DNA of 64,000 nucleotides, from assembly GCA_963794995.1 (NCBI GenBank), contig CAWCFV010000002.1, positions 2,728,001 to 2,792,000 on the forward strand, given 5' to 3'. This DNA is from CAWCFV01 sp963794995 (GTDB lineage Bacteria; Actinomycetota; Actinomycetes; JACCUZ01). A program made the translations under genes and the position numbers. The notes under the pieces are model-generated. The model made no database searches, was not told the DNA's origin, and saw only the letters and a list, made by a program, of their open reading frames with translations. Shown here piece after piece: positions 17,349-25,346 of the stretch; position 1 is the first letter of the stretch, and every line of letters begins with the position of its first letter.

Positions 17349-18206
17349 GTGCCGCTGCCCTCGGGCCCGCTGCACGTGCGCGCGGCGCCCGCGACGCGCG
17401 ACGGCGCCGAGCCCGCCGTCCTCGTCCACGGGCTGGGCGGGGCCGCGACCAACTGGACCGACGTCATGGACCTGCTGCGGGACCGGGTGGCGCCGCTCGC
17501 GCCCGACCTGCCCGGGTTCGGCTGGTCACCGCCGCCCGACGGCGACGACTACTCCCTGCGCGCACACGTCCGCGCCGTGACCGAGCTGATCGAGGCCGGG
17601 CCCGGACCGGTGCACCTGCTGGGCAACTCCCTCGGCGGCACCGTGTCGATGGTGCTGGCCGCGACCAGGCCGGACCTGGTCCGGACCCTCACCCTGGTCT
17701 CGCCGGCGCTTCCGGTGCTGCGCCCGCGCCGGTCCAACGCGCACCTGCCGGCACTGGCGTTGCCGTGGGCCGGGCAGCGGCTGGCCAGCCGGCTCGGCCG
17801 GTTCCCGGTCGAGCAGCGGGTCCGCGCGACCCTCGACCTGTGCTGGGCCGACCCGTCCCGGGTGCCCGCGCGCCGGGTCGAGGAGGCGATGGCCGAGGCC
17901 GAGCGCCGGGCCCGGCTCGACCACGACGGCGACGCGATGATCCGGTCGCTGCGCAGCCTGATGTCGGCCTACCTGCGCCCGGACCGCTGGCCGCTGTGGC
18001 GGCTGGCCGCCCGGGTGCAGGCGCCCACCCTGCTGGTCTACGGGCTCAAGGACCGGCTGGTCGACCCGCGCACGTCGGCGCGCGCCGCGCGGACCTTCCC
18101 CCGCAGCCGGCTGGTGGTGATCCCGGACAGCGGGCACGTGTCGCAGATGGAGCACCCCGCCCTGGTCGCCCGCGAGGTGCGCCGGCTGCTGGCCGCGGCG
18201 CAGTAG
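17349..18206 (+). CDS. Alpha/beta hydrolase
   Basis: 285 residues from GTG 17349. Fold motifs: AVLVHGLGGAATNWTDVMDLL (oxyanion), LAPDLPGFGWS, nucleophile elbow LLGNSLGGT (Asn replaces the more usual His), LVYGLKDRLVDPRT (acid) and VIPDSGHVSQMEHP (His). Typical of lipase/esterase-like actinobacterial hydrolases. It follows the linker protein in the same direction (38 bp gap), so the two may be co-transcribed. Substrate unknown. Confidence 0.88.
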   Translation: MPLPSGPLHVRAAPATRDGAEPAVLVHGLGGAATNWTDVMDLLRDRVAPLAPDLPGFGWSPPPDGDDYSLRAHVRAVTELIEAGPGPVHLLGNSLGGTVSMVLAATRPDLVRTLTLVSPALPVLRPRRSNAHLPALALPWAGQRLASRLGRFPVEQRVRATLDLCWADPSRVPARRVEEAMAEAERRARLDHDGDAMIRSLRSLMSAYLRPDRWPLWRLAARVQAPTLLVYGLKDRLVDPRTSARAARTFPRSRLVVIPDSGHVSQMEHPALVAREVRRLLAAAQ

Positions 18207-18230
18207 TCGCGCGGCGGAACCGGCGGCGGG

Positions 18231-18821
18231 TCAGCCCACCCGGTCCAGCAGCTCCCGCGACCGCGCCAGCACCAGCGCGGTCGCGTCGGCGTCGTAGGAG
18301 GGCAGCGAGCTGTCGGTGAACAGGTGCCGGTCGCCCGGGTACACGAACAGCTCGGCCAGCTCGGGTCCCGCCGAGGCCACCAGCTCGCGCGCGGCGTCGA
18401 TGTCGCCCTCCAGGGCGAAGAACGGGTCCTGGTCCATGCCGTGCACCTGTACCGGCACCCCGTCCGGCCAGGGCCCGAACGCCCACTCGCCGGTGACCGG
18501 GATGCAGGACTCGTAGAGGAGGGCGCCGGCCGCGCCCGGCCGGGTCTGGGCGAGCTCCTGGGCCCGCGGCACGCCCCACGAGACGCCGGCATAGACCAGC
18601 CGGTCGGGCAGGTCGGCGACGGCGCGCCGGGCCCGCTCGGCGAGCACGTCGGCGCCGACGTCCTTCAGGTGCGCGAAGCCCTCCTCGACGGTCGCGAACT
18701 GCGCGCCCTCGTACAGGTCCGGTGTGTGCACGGTGTGACCGCCGGCGCGCAGGCCCTCGGCGAGGTCGTGCACCCCCGCGGTGAGCCCCTGCACGTGATG
18801 GAACAGCACGACCTCAGCCAT
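18231..18821 (-). CDS. Dienelactone hydrolase family protein
   Basis: 196 residues, near the normal DLH length. MAEVVLFHHVQGLTAGVHDLAEGLRAGGHTVHTPDLYEG is the usual N-terminus. The nucleophile elbow is AGVSWGVPRA, with Ser where dienelactone hydrolases have Cys. FVYPGDRHLFTD carries the catalytic His. Probably a general esterase or lactonase. It lies downstream of the SDR gene (75 bp gap) and could belong to the catabolic operon, but the gap leaves this uncertain. Confidence 0.85.
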   Translation of the reverse strand: MAEVVLFHHVQGLTAGVHDLAEGLRAGGHTVHTPDLYEGAQFATVEEGFAHLKDVGADVLAERARRAVADLPDRLVYAGVSWGVPRAQELAQTRPGAAGALLYESCIPVTGEWAFGPWPDGVPVQVHGMDQDPFFALEGDIDAARELVASAGPELAELFVYPGDRHLFTDSSLPSYDADATALVLARSRELLDRVG

Positions 18822-18896
18822 CTCTGCCTCCCGTTGTCCGGTGTGTCCGGCGGCCCACTGTGCCAGCCGGGTCCGACAGCGGCCGGTGCCGAGGGG

Positions 18897-19664
18897 TCAG
18901 AGCGGGGTGACGTAGGCGCCGCTGATGCCGCCGTCGACGAGGAAGGTCGAGGCCGTGATGAAGCTGGACTCGTCGCTGGCGAGGAACACGACGGCGTTCG
19001 CGATCTCGCCGGCCTCGGCGAAGCGGCCCATCGGGACGTGCACCAGCCGCCGGGCGGCGCGCTCCGGGTCCTTGGCGAACAGCTCCCGCAGCAGCGGGGT
19101 GTCGACCGGGCCGGGGCACAGTGCGTTGACCCGGATCCCTTCCCGAGCGAACTGGACGCCGAGCTCGCGGCTCATCGCCAGCACGCCGCCCTTGGAGGCG
19201 GTGTAGGAGATCTGGGAGGTGGCGGCACCCATCACCGCCACGAACGAGGCGGTGTTGATGATCGAGCCGCGGCCCTGCGCCCGCATGTGGGGGAGCACGG
19301 CCTTGCAGCAGAGGTAGACGCTGGTGAGGTTGACCTCCTGGACCCGGCGCCACGCCTCGAGCCCGGTGTCCAGGATCGAGTCGTCGTCCGGCGGGGAGAT
19401 GCCGGCGTTGTTGAAGGCGATGTCGACCCCGCCGTACGTCTCGACGGTGGTGGCCACCATCGCGTCCACCTGCGCGGGATCGGTCACGTCGCAGCGCAGG
19501 TAGAGGCCACCGACCGCGTCGGCGGCCGCCTCTCCGCGCTCGTCGTCGAGGTCCACGACGACGACCTTCGCGCCCTCCTCGGCGAACCTGTGGACGGTCG
19601 CGAGACCGATGCCGCCCACCCCGCCGGTGACGATCGCGGTGCGGTCCTGAAGTCGGCCTGCCAT
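18897..19664 (-). CDS. Short-chain dehydrogenase/reductase
   Basis: 255 residues. Classical SDR: TAIVTGGVGGIGLATV (TGxxxGxG), VVVVDLDDERG (Asp after beta-2 favours NAD), FNNAGIS, SFVAVMGAATSQISYTASKGG (catalytic Ser and YxxxK), and PGPVDTPLL. It starts one base after the aldehyde dehydrogenase stop, so it is co-translated with the ALDH and glutamine-synthetase-like genes. In this operon it probably oxidises an alcohol or hydroxy intermediate. Confidence 0.92.
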   Translation of the reverse strand: MAGRLQDRTAIVTGGVGGIGLATVHRFAEEGAKVVVVDLDDERGEAAADAVGGLYLRCDVTDPAQVDAMVATTVETYGGVDIAFNNAGISPPDDDSILDTGLEAWRRVQEVNLTSVYLCCKAVLPHMRAQGRGSIINTASFVAVMGAATSQISYTASKGGVLAMSRELGVQFAREGIRVNALCPGPVDTPLLRELFAKDPERAARRLVHVPMGRFAEAGEIANAVVFLASDESSFITASTFLVDGGISGAYVTPL

Positions 19665-19665
19665 C

Positions 19666-21084
19666 TCAGTCCTCCGTGCTGATGAAGACGTTCTTGACGT
19701 CGGTGAACGAGTCGAGGGCGTCCGGCCCGAGCTCACGGCCCAGCCCTGACTGCTTGAAGCCGCCGAACGGCGTGGAGTAGCGGACCGACGAGTGCGAGTT
19801 GACCGAGAGGTTGCCGGACTCGATCCCCCGGGCCACCCGCAGCGCGCGGCCGACGTCCCGGGTCCAGATCGACCCGGACAGGCCGTACTCGGTGTCGTTG
19901 GCCATCCGGACCGCCTCGGCCTCGTCGTCGAAGGGGAGCACGGCGACCACCGGACCGAAGACCTCGTCACGCCACACGGCGTCCTGAGGGCTCCGCGGCC
20001 GGACGACGGTCGGCGGGTACCACCAGCCCGGCCCCTCAGGGGCCGACCCACGGAACGCGACGTCGACCGAGTCGTCGACGTAGGCCGCCACCCGGTCGCG
20101 GTGGGCCGAGCTGACGAGTGGTCCCATCTCGGTGTCCTCGAGGCCGGGCGCGGCCACCTTGACCCGCCCGACGGCGTCCTGCAGCAGCTCGAGGAACCGG
20201 TCGTGGACACTGCGCTCGACGAGGATGCGGCTTCGGGCGCAGCAGTCCTGACCGGCGTTGTCGAAGACGCTGGAGGGAGCCGAGGCGGCGGCCCGCTCGA
20301 GGTCCGCGTCGGCGAACACCACGTTGGCGCTCTTGCCGCCGAGCTCGAGGGTCACGCGCTTCACCTGCTCGGCCGCCCGGGCCATGATCCGGGTGCCCAC
20401 CTCGGTCGAGCCGGTGAAGACGAGCTTGCGGACGGACGGATGGGTGACGAAGCGGTCGCCGACGACCGAGCCCTTGCCCGGCAGGACCGTCAGCACCCCC
20501 GGTGGCAGACCTGCCTCCAGGGCGAGCTCCCCGAGCCGCAGCGCCGTCAACGGCGTGATCTCGGCCGGCTTCAGGACCACCGTGTTGCCGGCAGCCAGGG
20601 CCGGCGCGAGGCCCCAGCCGGCGATGGGCATCGGGAAGTTCCAGGGCACGATGATGCCGACGACCCCCAGCGGCTCCTTGAAGGTCAGGTCGACACCGCC
20701 GGCGACCGGGATCTGGCGGCCGAACAGTCGCTCCGGCGCGGCCGAGTAGTAGTCCAGGACGTCGCGCACGTTGCCCGCCTCCCAGCGGGCGTTGGACACC
20801 GTGTGGCCCGAGTTGCGCACCTCCAGCTGTGCGAGCTCCTCCCGCGCGCCGTCGACCGCTGCCGCGAACCGGCGGAGCAGGCGTCCGCGGTCTGCGGGAG
20901 CGACCCCGCGCCAGGTCTCGAACGCCGCCTGTGCGCGGGCCACCGCCTCGTCCGTGTCCTCGACCGAGGCGAGCCGCACCGTGGTGACGTGCTCCTCGGT
21001 GGCGGGGTCGACGACGTCGTGCGTGTCCGCTTCAGACCCGTGCGCAGACCGGTGGGCAGGGCCGTGGGTGGGGCCGGGTGCCAC
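19666..21084 (-). CDS. NAD-dependent aldehyde dehydrogenase
   Basis: 472 residues from GTG 21084, one base after the upstream stop. ALDH motifs: VPWNFPM, KPAEITPLTAL, FTGSTEVG, LELGGKSANVVF (general-base Glu) and NAGQDCCARSR (catalytic Cys, first of the pair). FGGFKQSGLGRELG closes the active site. Beside a glutamine-synthetase-like ligase, a gamma-glutamyl-aminoaldehyde dehydrogenase role (PuuC-like) is the natural hypothesis. The aldehyde is not proven. Confidence 0.93.
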   Translation of the reverse strand: MAPGPTHGPAHRSAHGSEADTHDVVDPATEEHVTTVRLASVEDTDEAVARAQAAFETWRGVAPADRGRLLRRFAAAVDGAREELAQLEVRNSGHTVSNARWEAGNVRDVLDYYSAAPERLFGRQIPVAGGVDLTFKEPLGVVGIIVPWNFPMPIAGWGLAPALAAGNTVVLKPAEITPLTALRLGELALEAGLPPGVLTVLPGKGSVVGDRFVTHPSVRKLVFTGSTEVGTRIMARAAEQVKRVTLELGGKSANVVFADADLERAAASAPSSVFDNAGQDCCARSRILVERSVHDRFLELLQDAVGRVKVAAPGLEDTEMGPLVSSAHRDRVAAYVDDSVDVAFRGSAPEGPGWWYPPTVVRPRSPQDAVWRDEVFGPVVAVLPFDDEAEAVRMANDTEYGLSGSIWTRDVGRALRVARGIESGNLSVNSHSSVRYSTPFGGFKQSGLGRELGPDALDSFTDVKNVFISTED

Positions 21085-21085
21085 G

Positions 21086-22450
21086 TCACATCCTCTCGAA
21101 CGAGCGGTAGCGCTCCCAGTCGGTGACTGCCGCGTCGAAAGCTGCCAGCTCGACGTCCGCGTTGTTCACGTAGTGGTCGACGACGGCGTCGCCCAGCGTC
21201 TCGCGCGCCACGGTCGATGCCGCGAACAGGTCCCGCGCCTCGCGGAGCGTCGAGGGGACCCTCGGGTGGTCGGACACGTAGGCGTTGCCGGTGAAGGGCG
21301 GCTCCAGCGGCAGCTCCTGCTCCACCCCGCGCAGGCCGCTCGCGAGCATCCCGGCCAGCGCGAGGTACGGGTTGACGTCACCGCCGGGGACCCGGTTCTC
21401 CAGCCTGAGCCCGGCGCCGTGGCCCACCACCCGCAGCGAGCAGGAGCGGTTGTCGTGGCCCCACGCCGTCGACGTCGGGGCGAAGCTGCCCGGCTGGAAC
21501 CGCTTGTAGGAGTTGATGTTCGGCGCATAGAGCAGGGTCATCTCACGCAGGGTCGCCTGGATGCCGGCGACGAAGCTCTCGAACAGGGGGGTGGCCCCCG
21601 CGCCCTGGTCGAAGACGATCTCGCCGTCGCTGCCCCTCAGGCTCATGTGGATGTGGCAGGAGTTGCCCTCGCGGGCATCGAACTTCGCCATGAAGGTGAT
21701 CGCCTTGCCGTGCTGGGAGGCGATCTCCTTGGAGCCGGTCTTGTAGATCGAGTGGTTGTCGGCCGTCCGCACCACCTCGTCGTACTTGAAGGCGATCTCG
21801 TGCTGGCCGAGCTGGCACTCGCCCTTGGCCGACTCCACCACGAGGCCGGCGGCGTACATCCCGTTGCGGATGTCGCGAAGCAGCGGCTCGACCCGGCTGG
21901 TCCCGATCAGCGAGTAGTCGACGTTGTACTGGTTCGCCGGGGTGAGACCCCGGTAGGCGCTGTCCCAGGCGTGCTCGTAGGTGTCGTTGAAGACGATGAA
22001 CTCGAGCTCGGTGCCGGCGAGAGCGGTGAAGCCCAGTGCGGCGGCCCGGTCCGCCTGGGTCCGCAGGATCTGGCGAGGGCTCTCCACGACGGTGGACTGC
22101 TCGTCGTCGAGCCACCCGAGGTCCGCGATGACCATCGCGGTCCCGGGCAGCCAGGGGACCAGGTGCAGGGTCGACAGGTCAGGCGTCATCCTCATGTCGC
22201 CGTAGCCGCGCTCCCACGAGCTGATGGCGTAGCCCTCGACCGTGTTCATGTCGACGTCGACCGCCATCAGGTAGTTGCAGCCCTCGGTGCCGTGCTCGAG
22301 CACGGTGTCGAGGAAGAACCGGGCGTGCATCCGCTTGCCCTGCAACCGGCCCTGCATGTCCGGGAAGGCGACGACCACGGTGTCGAGGTGGCCGTCGTCG
22401 ATCTTGTCGCGCAGCTGCGCGACGGACAGAACCGGCTCGGTGCGGGTCAT
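21086..22450 (-). CDS. Glutamine-synthetase-like gamma-glutamyl-amine ligase
   Basis: 454 residues. GS fold: DMQGRLQGKRMHARFF near the N-terminus, GTELEFIVF (metal-binding ELEF), GECQLGQHEIAFKY, NSCHIHMSL, FAPTSTAWGHDNRSCSLRV and LRLENRVPGGDVNPYLALAG. It lacks the adenylylation-loop context of GlnA1 and looks like PuuA/GlnA3/GlnA4 relatives that join glutamate to polyamines, ethanolamine or other amines. It heads the minus operon with ALDH and SDR; the GntR operator lies upstream. The amine is not identified. Confidence 0.88.
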   Translation of the reverse strand: MTRTEPVLSVAQLRDKIDDGHLDTVVVAFPDMQGRLQGKRMHARFFLDTVLEHGTEGCNYLMAVDVDMNTVEGYAISSWERGYGDMRMTPDLSTLHLVPWLPGTAMVIADLGWLDDEQSTVVESPRQILRTQADRAAALGFTALAGTELEFIVFNDTYEHAWDSAYRGLTPANQYNVDYSLIGTSRVEPLLRDIRNGMYAAGLVVESAKGECQLGQHEIAFKYDEVVRTADNHSIYKTGSKEIASQHGKAITFMAKFDAREGNSCHIHMSLRGSDGEIVFDQGAGATPLFESFVAGIQATLREMTLLYAPNINSYKRFQPGSFAPTSTAWGHDNRSCSLRVVGHGAGLRLENRVPGGDVNPYLALAGMLASGLRGVEQELPLEPPFTGNAYVSDHPRVPSTLREARDLFAASTVARETLGDAVVDHYVNNADVELAAFDAAVTDWERYRSFERM

Positions 22451-22526
22451 GGCGGTCCTCTGCTCTCCCGGGGTCGCTCGGACCTTACTGACCCGGACGT
22501 CGTCGCGGCACCGTGTCGGGGAGTTC

Positions 22527-22538
22527 CGGTCTAGACCG
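22527..22538. promoter_or_regulatory. Putative GntR/HutC operator (cggtctagaccg)
   Basis: Perfect 12-bp palindrome in the 259-bp region between the divergent glutamine-synthetase-like and APC permease genes. An identical copy lies at 25314. The GGTCTAGACC core matches HutC-subfamily GntR sites (DasR-like). Likely boxes are TAGCGT (22555-22560, plus) and TAAGGT (22482-22487, minus); for the plus promoter the operator overlaps the -35 position. The remaining bases show no other feature. Confidence 0.75.
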
Positions 22539-22709
22539 AATTCTCGGCGGGGAGTAGCGTCCGCTCGCGGACCCGCGTCGACCCGGCTGCTGTTCGCACC
22601 GGCCAATCGGCTGCGGACGACCTCCGCGGAGGTGTAGACACGGGCCGGATCCAGGAGCAGCGCGGTGTCCGCTGCGGGGGCGGACCTCTTCCGATGGAGG
22701 TTGTGTGCA

Positions 22710-24272
22710 GTGGCAGATGTGACGCAGATGGACGAGGACGAACGGCGCCTCGCCGAGCTGGGCTACAAGCAGGAGCTGAACCGCTCCTGGTCGGGGTTCT
22801 CCAACTTCGCGATCTCGTTCTCGATCATCTCGATCCTGGCCGGGTGCTTCACGACGTTCGGCCAGGCCTGGAACAACGGCGGACCGGTCGCCATCTCCTG
22901 GGGCTGGCCGATCATCTCGGCGTTCATCCTCATCATCGGCTTCACGATGTCGGAGCTGGTCTCGGCCTACCCGACATCGGGGGGCATCTACTGGTGGGCG
23001 GCGAAGCTGGGCGGCCCCAAGGCCGGCTTCTTCACCGGCTGGCTGAACCTCATCGGGCTGGTGGCGGTCACGGCGTCCGTCGCCTACGGCTGCGCCACCT
23101 TCTTCGATCTCACCGTGAGCACCTTCTCGGAGTCCTACTCCGAGGGGTACTCGCTGACCCGGGTGTTCATCACCTTCGTGGTCATCCTCGCGCTGGCCTC
23201 CGTGCTGAACATCTTCAGCGGCCACCTGATGGCTGTCATGAACAACGTGTCGGTGTGGTGGCACGTCGTCGGCGCGGCGTTCATCGTGCTGGTCCTGATC
23301 GTCGTCCCGGACACCCACCAGAGCATGAGCTTCGTGTTCACGGAACGCATCAACAACTCCGGGTACGGCGACGGCAAGTACTGGTTCCTCGTGCTGCCCC
23401 TGGGACTCCTGCTCACGCAGTACACGATCACCGGGTACGACGCCTCGGCCCACCTGTCCGAGGAGACCCAGGTGGCCTCCGACGCGGCGGCGAAGGGGAT
23501 CTGGCGTTCGATCTTCTACTCGGCCGTGGGTGGCTGGATCCTGCTGCTCGCCTTCCTGTTCGCCATCCAGGACAGCGACATCGAGAGCATCGCCGGTGGC
23601 GGTGTGGCGGCCATCTTCGTCGGCGCTCTCGGCACGAAGTGGGCGGCGCTGATCCTGTTCATCTCCGCGGCCGGCCAGTTCTTCTGCACCACCGCCTGCA
23701 TGACCAGCTCGTCGCGCATGACCTTCGCCTTCAGCCGCGACGGAGCCATTCCCGGCTCGAGCATCTGGTCCAAGGTGTCCAAGGTGCGGGTCCCGGCCAA
23801 CGCCGTCATGCTGGTCGCCGTGGTCAGCGCGCTGATCACGCTGCCCGCCCTGGTCGAGGTCAACCTCGGGACCGCCGAGGAGCCGCTCATCGTGCCGGTC
23901 GCCTTCTACGCGGTCGTGTCGGTCGCGGTGATCGGCCTCTACCTCGCCTTCCTGATCCCGATCTGGCTCAGGTGGAAGGCCGGGGACTCCTTCGTCCCGG
24001 GGAGATGGAACAACGGCCAGAAGTACAAGTGGATGAACCTCGTCGCGGTCGCCGAGATCGCGATCATCTCGGTGTACTTCGTGCTGCCGTTCACCCCGGC
24101 GGCGGTCCCCTTCACCGACGACTTCTCGTGGAAGTTCGTCAACTACGCCCCGATCCTCACCGGCGGTGCGTTGATCCTGCTGAGCCTGTGGTGGAGCGTG
24201 TCCGCGCACAAGTGGTTCACCGGGCCCAAGCACACCATCGACAAGGCCGTCGTCGAGGCGTTCGGCGACTAG
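22710..24272 (+). CDS. APC-superfamily amino acid/choline-type permease
   Basis: 520 residues, about twelve membrane helices. It begins with a soluble DEDERRLAELGYKQELNRSW followed by SGFSNFAISFSIISILAGCFTTF and MSELVSAYPTSGGIYWW, typical of the amino acid/choline transporter (ACT) branch that includes GABA and choline permeases. TITGYDASAHLSEET is the conserved mid-region. GTG 22710 is 9 nt after GGAGG (22696-22700). Divergent from the ligase operon and sharing its operator, it probably imports the pathway substrate. Confidence 0.9.
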   Translation: MADVTQMDEDERRLAELGYKQELNRSWSGFSNFAISFSIISILAGCFTTFGQAWNNGGPVAISWGWPIISAFILIIGFTMSELVSAYPTSGGIYWWAAKLGGPKAGFFTGWLNLIGLVAVTASVAYGCATFFDLTVSTFSESYSEGYSLTRVFITFVVILALASVLNIFSGHLMAVMNNVSVWWHVVGAAFIVLVLIVVPDTHQSMSFVFTERINNSGYGDGKYWFLVLPLGLLLTQYTITGYDASAHLSEETQVASDAAAKGIWRSIFYSAVGGWILLLAFLFAIQDSDIESIAGGGVAAIFVGALGTKWAALILFISAAGQFFCTTACMTSSSRMTFAFSRDGAIPGSSIWSKVSKVRVPANAVMLVAVVSALITLPALVEVNLGTAEEPLIVPVAFYAVVSVAVIGLYLAFLIPIWLRWKAGDSFVPGRWNNGQKYKWMNLVAVAEIAIISVYFVLPFTPAAVPFTDDFSWKFVNYAPILTGGALILLSLWWSVSAHKWFTGPKHTIDKAVVEAFGD

Positions 24273-24279
24273 CACCGCG

Positions 24280-24323
24280 AGACCAGCCGGGACGACGCGC
24301 GTGCCGGTCGTCCCGGCTGGTCT
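24280..24323. terminator. Bidirectional hairpin terminator
   Basis: Perfect 17-bp stem (24280-24296 with 24307-24323) and a 10-nt loop, in the 57-bp gap between convergent permease and phosphotransferase genes. There is no long T-run, as is common for high-GC actinobacterial terminators. Confidence 0.85.
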
Positions 24324-24329
24324 GCCCGG

Positions 24330-25283
24330 TCAGTCCGGGCGGGTGGCCTCGGCCAGCAGGTCGGCGTACCCCGGGCCGTCGAACTCGGCCAGCGCCAGCT
24401 CGTACTTCGCCATGCCCCAGGACCAGAAGTCGAAGTCGATCGGGCTGGCCTCGGCCTGGATGGAGGCCCAGAGCGTCCATCCGTAGCGCGCCATCAGCCC
24501 GAGCAGCCTGGCCCGGGCGACGAGGTGCCGGACCCGCCGGCCGACGTAGGCGTCGACCAGGACCTCCAGGTGGTCGGGTGAGAGCTCGGACTCCTGCCAG
24601 ATGTTGCCCAGCTCGAAGCACGGGTCGTTGTTGCCGCCGTACTCGTAGTCGATGACCCACAGGCGGTCGCCGTCATCGATGAAGTTCGCGGCGAGCAGGT
24701 CGTTGTTGCAGGGGACGGTGCCCGGTGCACGCACCGCCAGGGCGGTGGCGACCCGGTCGGCCTCGGGCAGCAGGTCGAGGTAGCGCGCGGGCAGGCGGAA
24801 GCCGCGCTCCTGCACGAGGGCGAGGTAGCGACGCTGGACGGCGAGCATGTCGAAGTCGCCGACGAACCGGGGGCCGGCGTGCAGGAGGCGGCACACCGAA
24901 GCCACCCGCCCCAGCATCTCCTCGTCGCGGAGGTCGTCCGCCGTCAGGGTGCGACCCTCGACCCACTCGACGACGAGCGCGTGGTCGTCGGGAAGGTAGT
25001 CGAGCACCGCCGGGGCGGCTCCGCTCTGCGCAGCCCGACGTGAGTTCTCGTGCTCTGCGTCCCGGTCGATCGCCAGCAGGTCGCCGTCCGAGCTCGAGAG
25101 GCGGACCACCGCCGTGCGCTCCGGCGTCGCGACCTTGAAGTTGAAGTTGGTCAGGCCGCCCTCGAGAGCCGACACCTCGCGCGGCTCCCCGGCAAGGGAC
25201 GGCACGTGCGCGAGGGTCGTCTCGAGCCGCGCCAGCACGGAGTCCGGGGGGGTTGTCTCGGACTCGTCACGCGCGCCGGTCAT
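24330..25283 (-). CDS. Choline/ethanolamine kinase-like phosphotransferase (APH fold)
   Basis: 317 residues. Kinase-like APH fold: SALEGGLTNFNFKVATPERTAVVRLS (nucleotide loop and Lys), VVEWVEGRTL, then VPCNNDLLAANFIDD as the catalytic Brenner loop (Asp after NN rather than HxD) and LWVIDYEYGGNNDPCFELGNIW, the metal Asp and the choline-kinase-like tail. This family phosphorylates choline, ethanolamine or related amino alcohols. ATG 25283 is 8 nt after a minus-strand TAGGTT, and the GntR operator overlaps the matching -35 position. Confidence 0.86.
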   Translation of the reverse strand: MTGARDESETTPPDSVLARLETTLAHVPSLAGEPREVSALEGGLTNFNFKVATPERTAVVRLSSSDGDLLAIDRDAEHENSRRAAQSGAAPAVLDYLPDDHALVVEWVEGRTLTADDLRDEEMLGRVASVCRLLHAGPRFVGDFDMLAVQRRYLALVQERGFRLPARYLDLLPEADRVATALAVRAPGTVPCNNDLLAANFIDDGDRLWVIDYEYGGNNDPCFELGNIWQESELSPDHLEVLVDAYVGRRVRHLVARARLLGLMARYGWTLWASIQAEASPIDFDFWSWGMAKYELALAEFDGPGYADLLAEATRPD

Positions 25284-25313
25284 GGCCCGTGAACCTAGCC
25301 CCGGGGCCCATAA

Positions 25314-25325
25314 CGGTCTAGACCG
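25314..25325. promoter_or_regulatory. Second GntR/HutC operator (cggtctagaccg)
   Basis: Identical to the palindrome at 22527. It sits between the divergent phosphotransferase (minus) and flavoprotein (plus) genes. Minus -10 TAGGTT is 25292-25297; plus TACCCT at 25334-25339 ends 7 nt before GTG 25347. The operator lies on or between the -35 and -10 of each promoter, where binding would block transcription. Confidence 0.78.
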
Positions 25326-25346
25326 AAAGCCGATACCCTCCGACGG

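Noticed and set aside
22539..22709. Riboswitch upstream of the permease
   Set aside because: No recognisable aptamer motif or terminator pair; the GntR operator explains control more simply.
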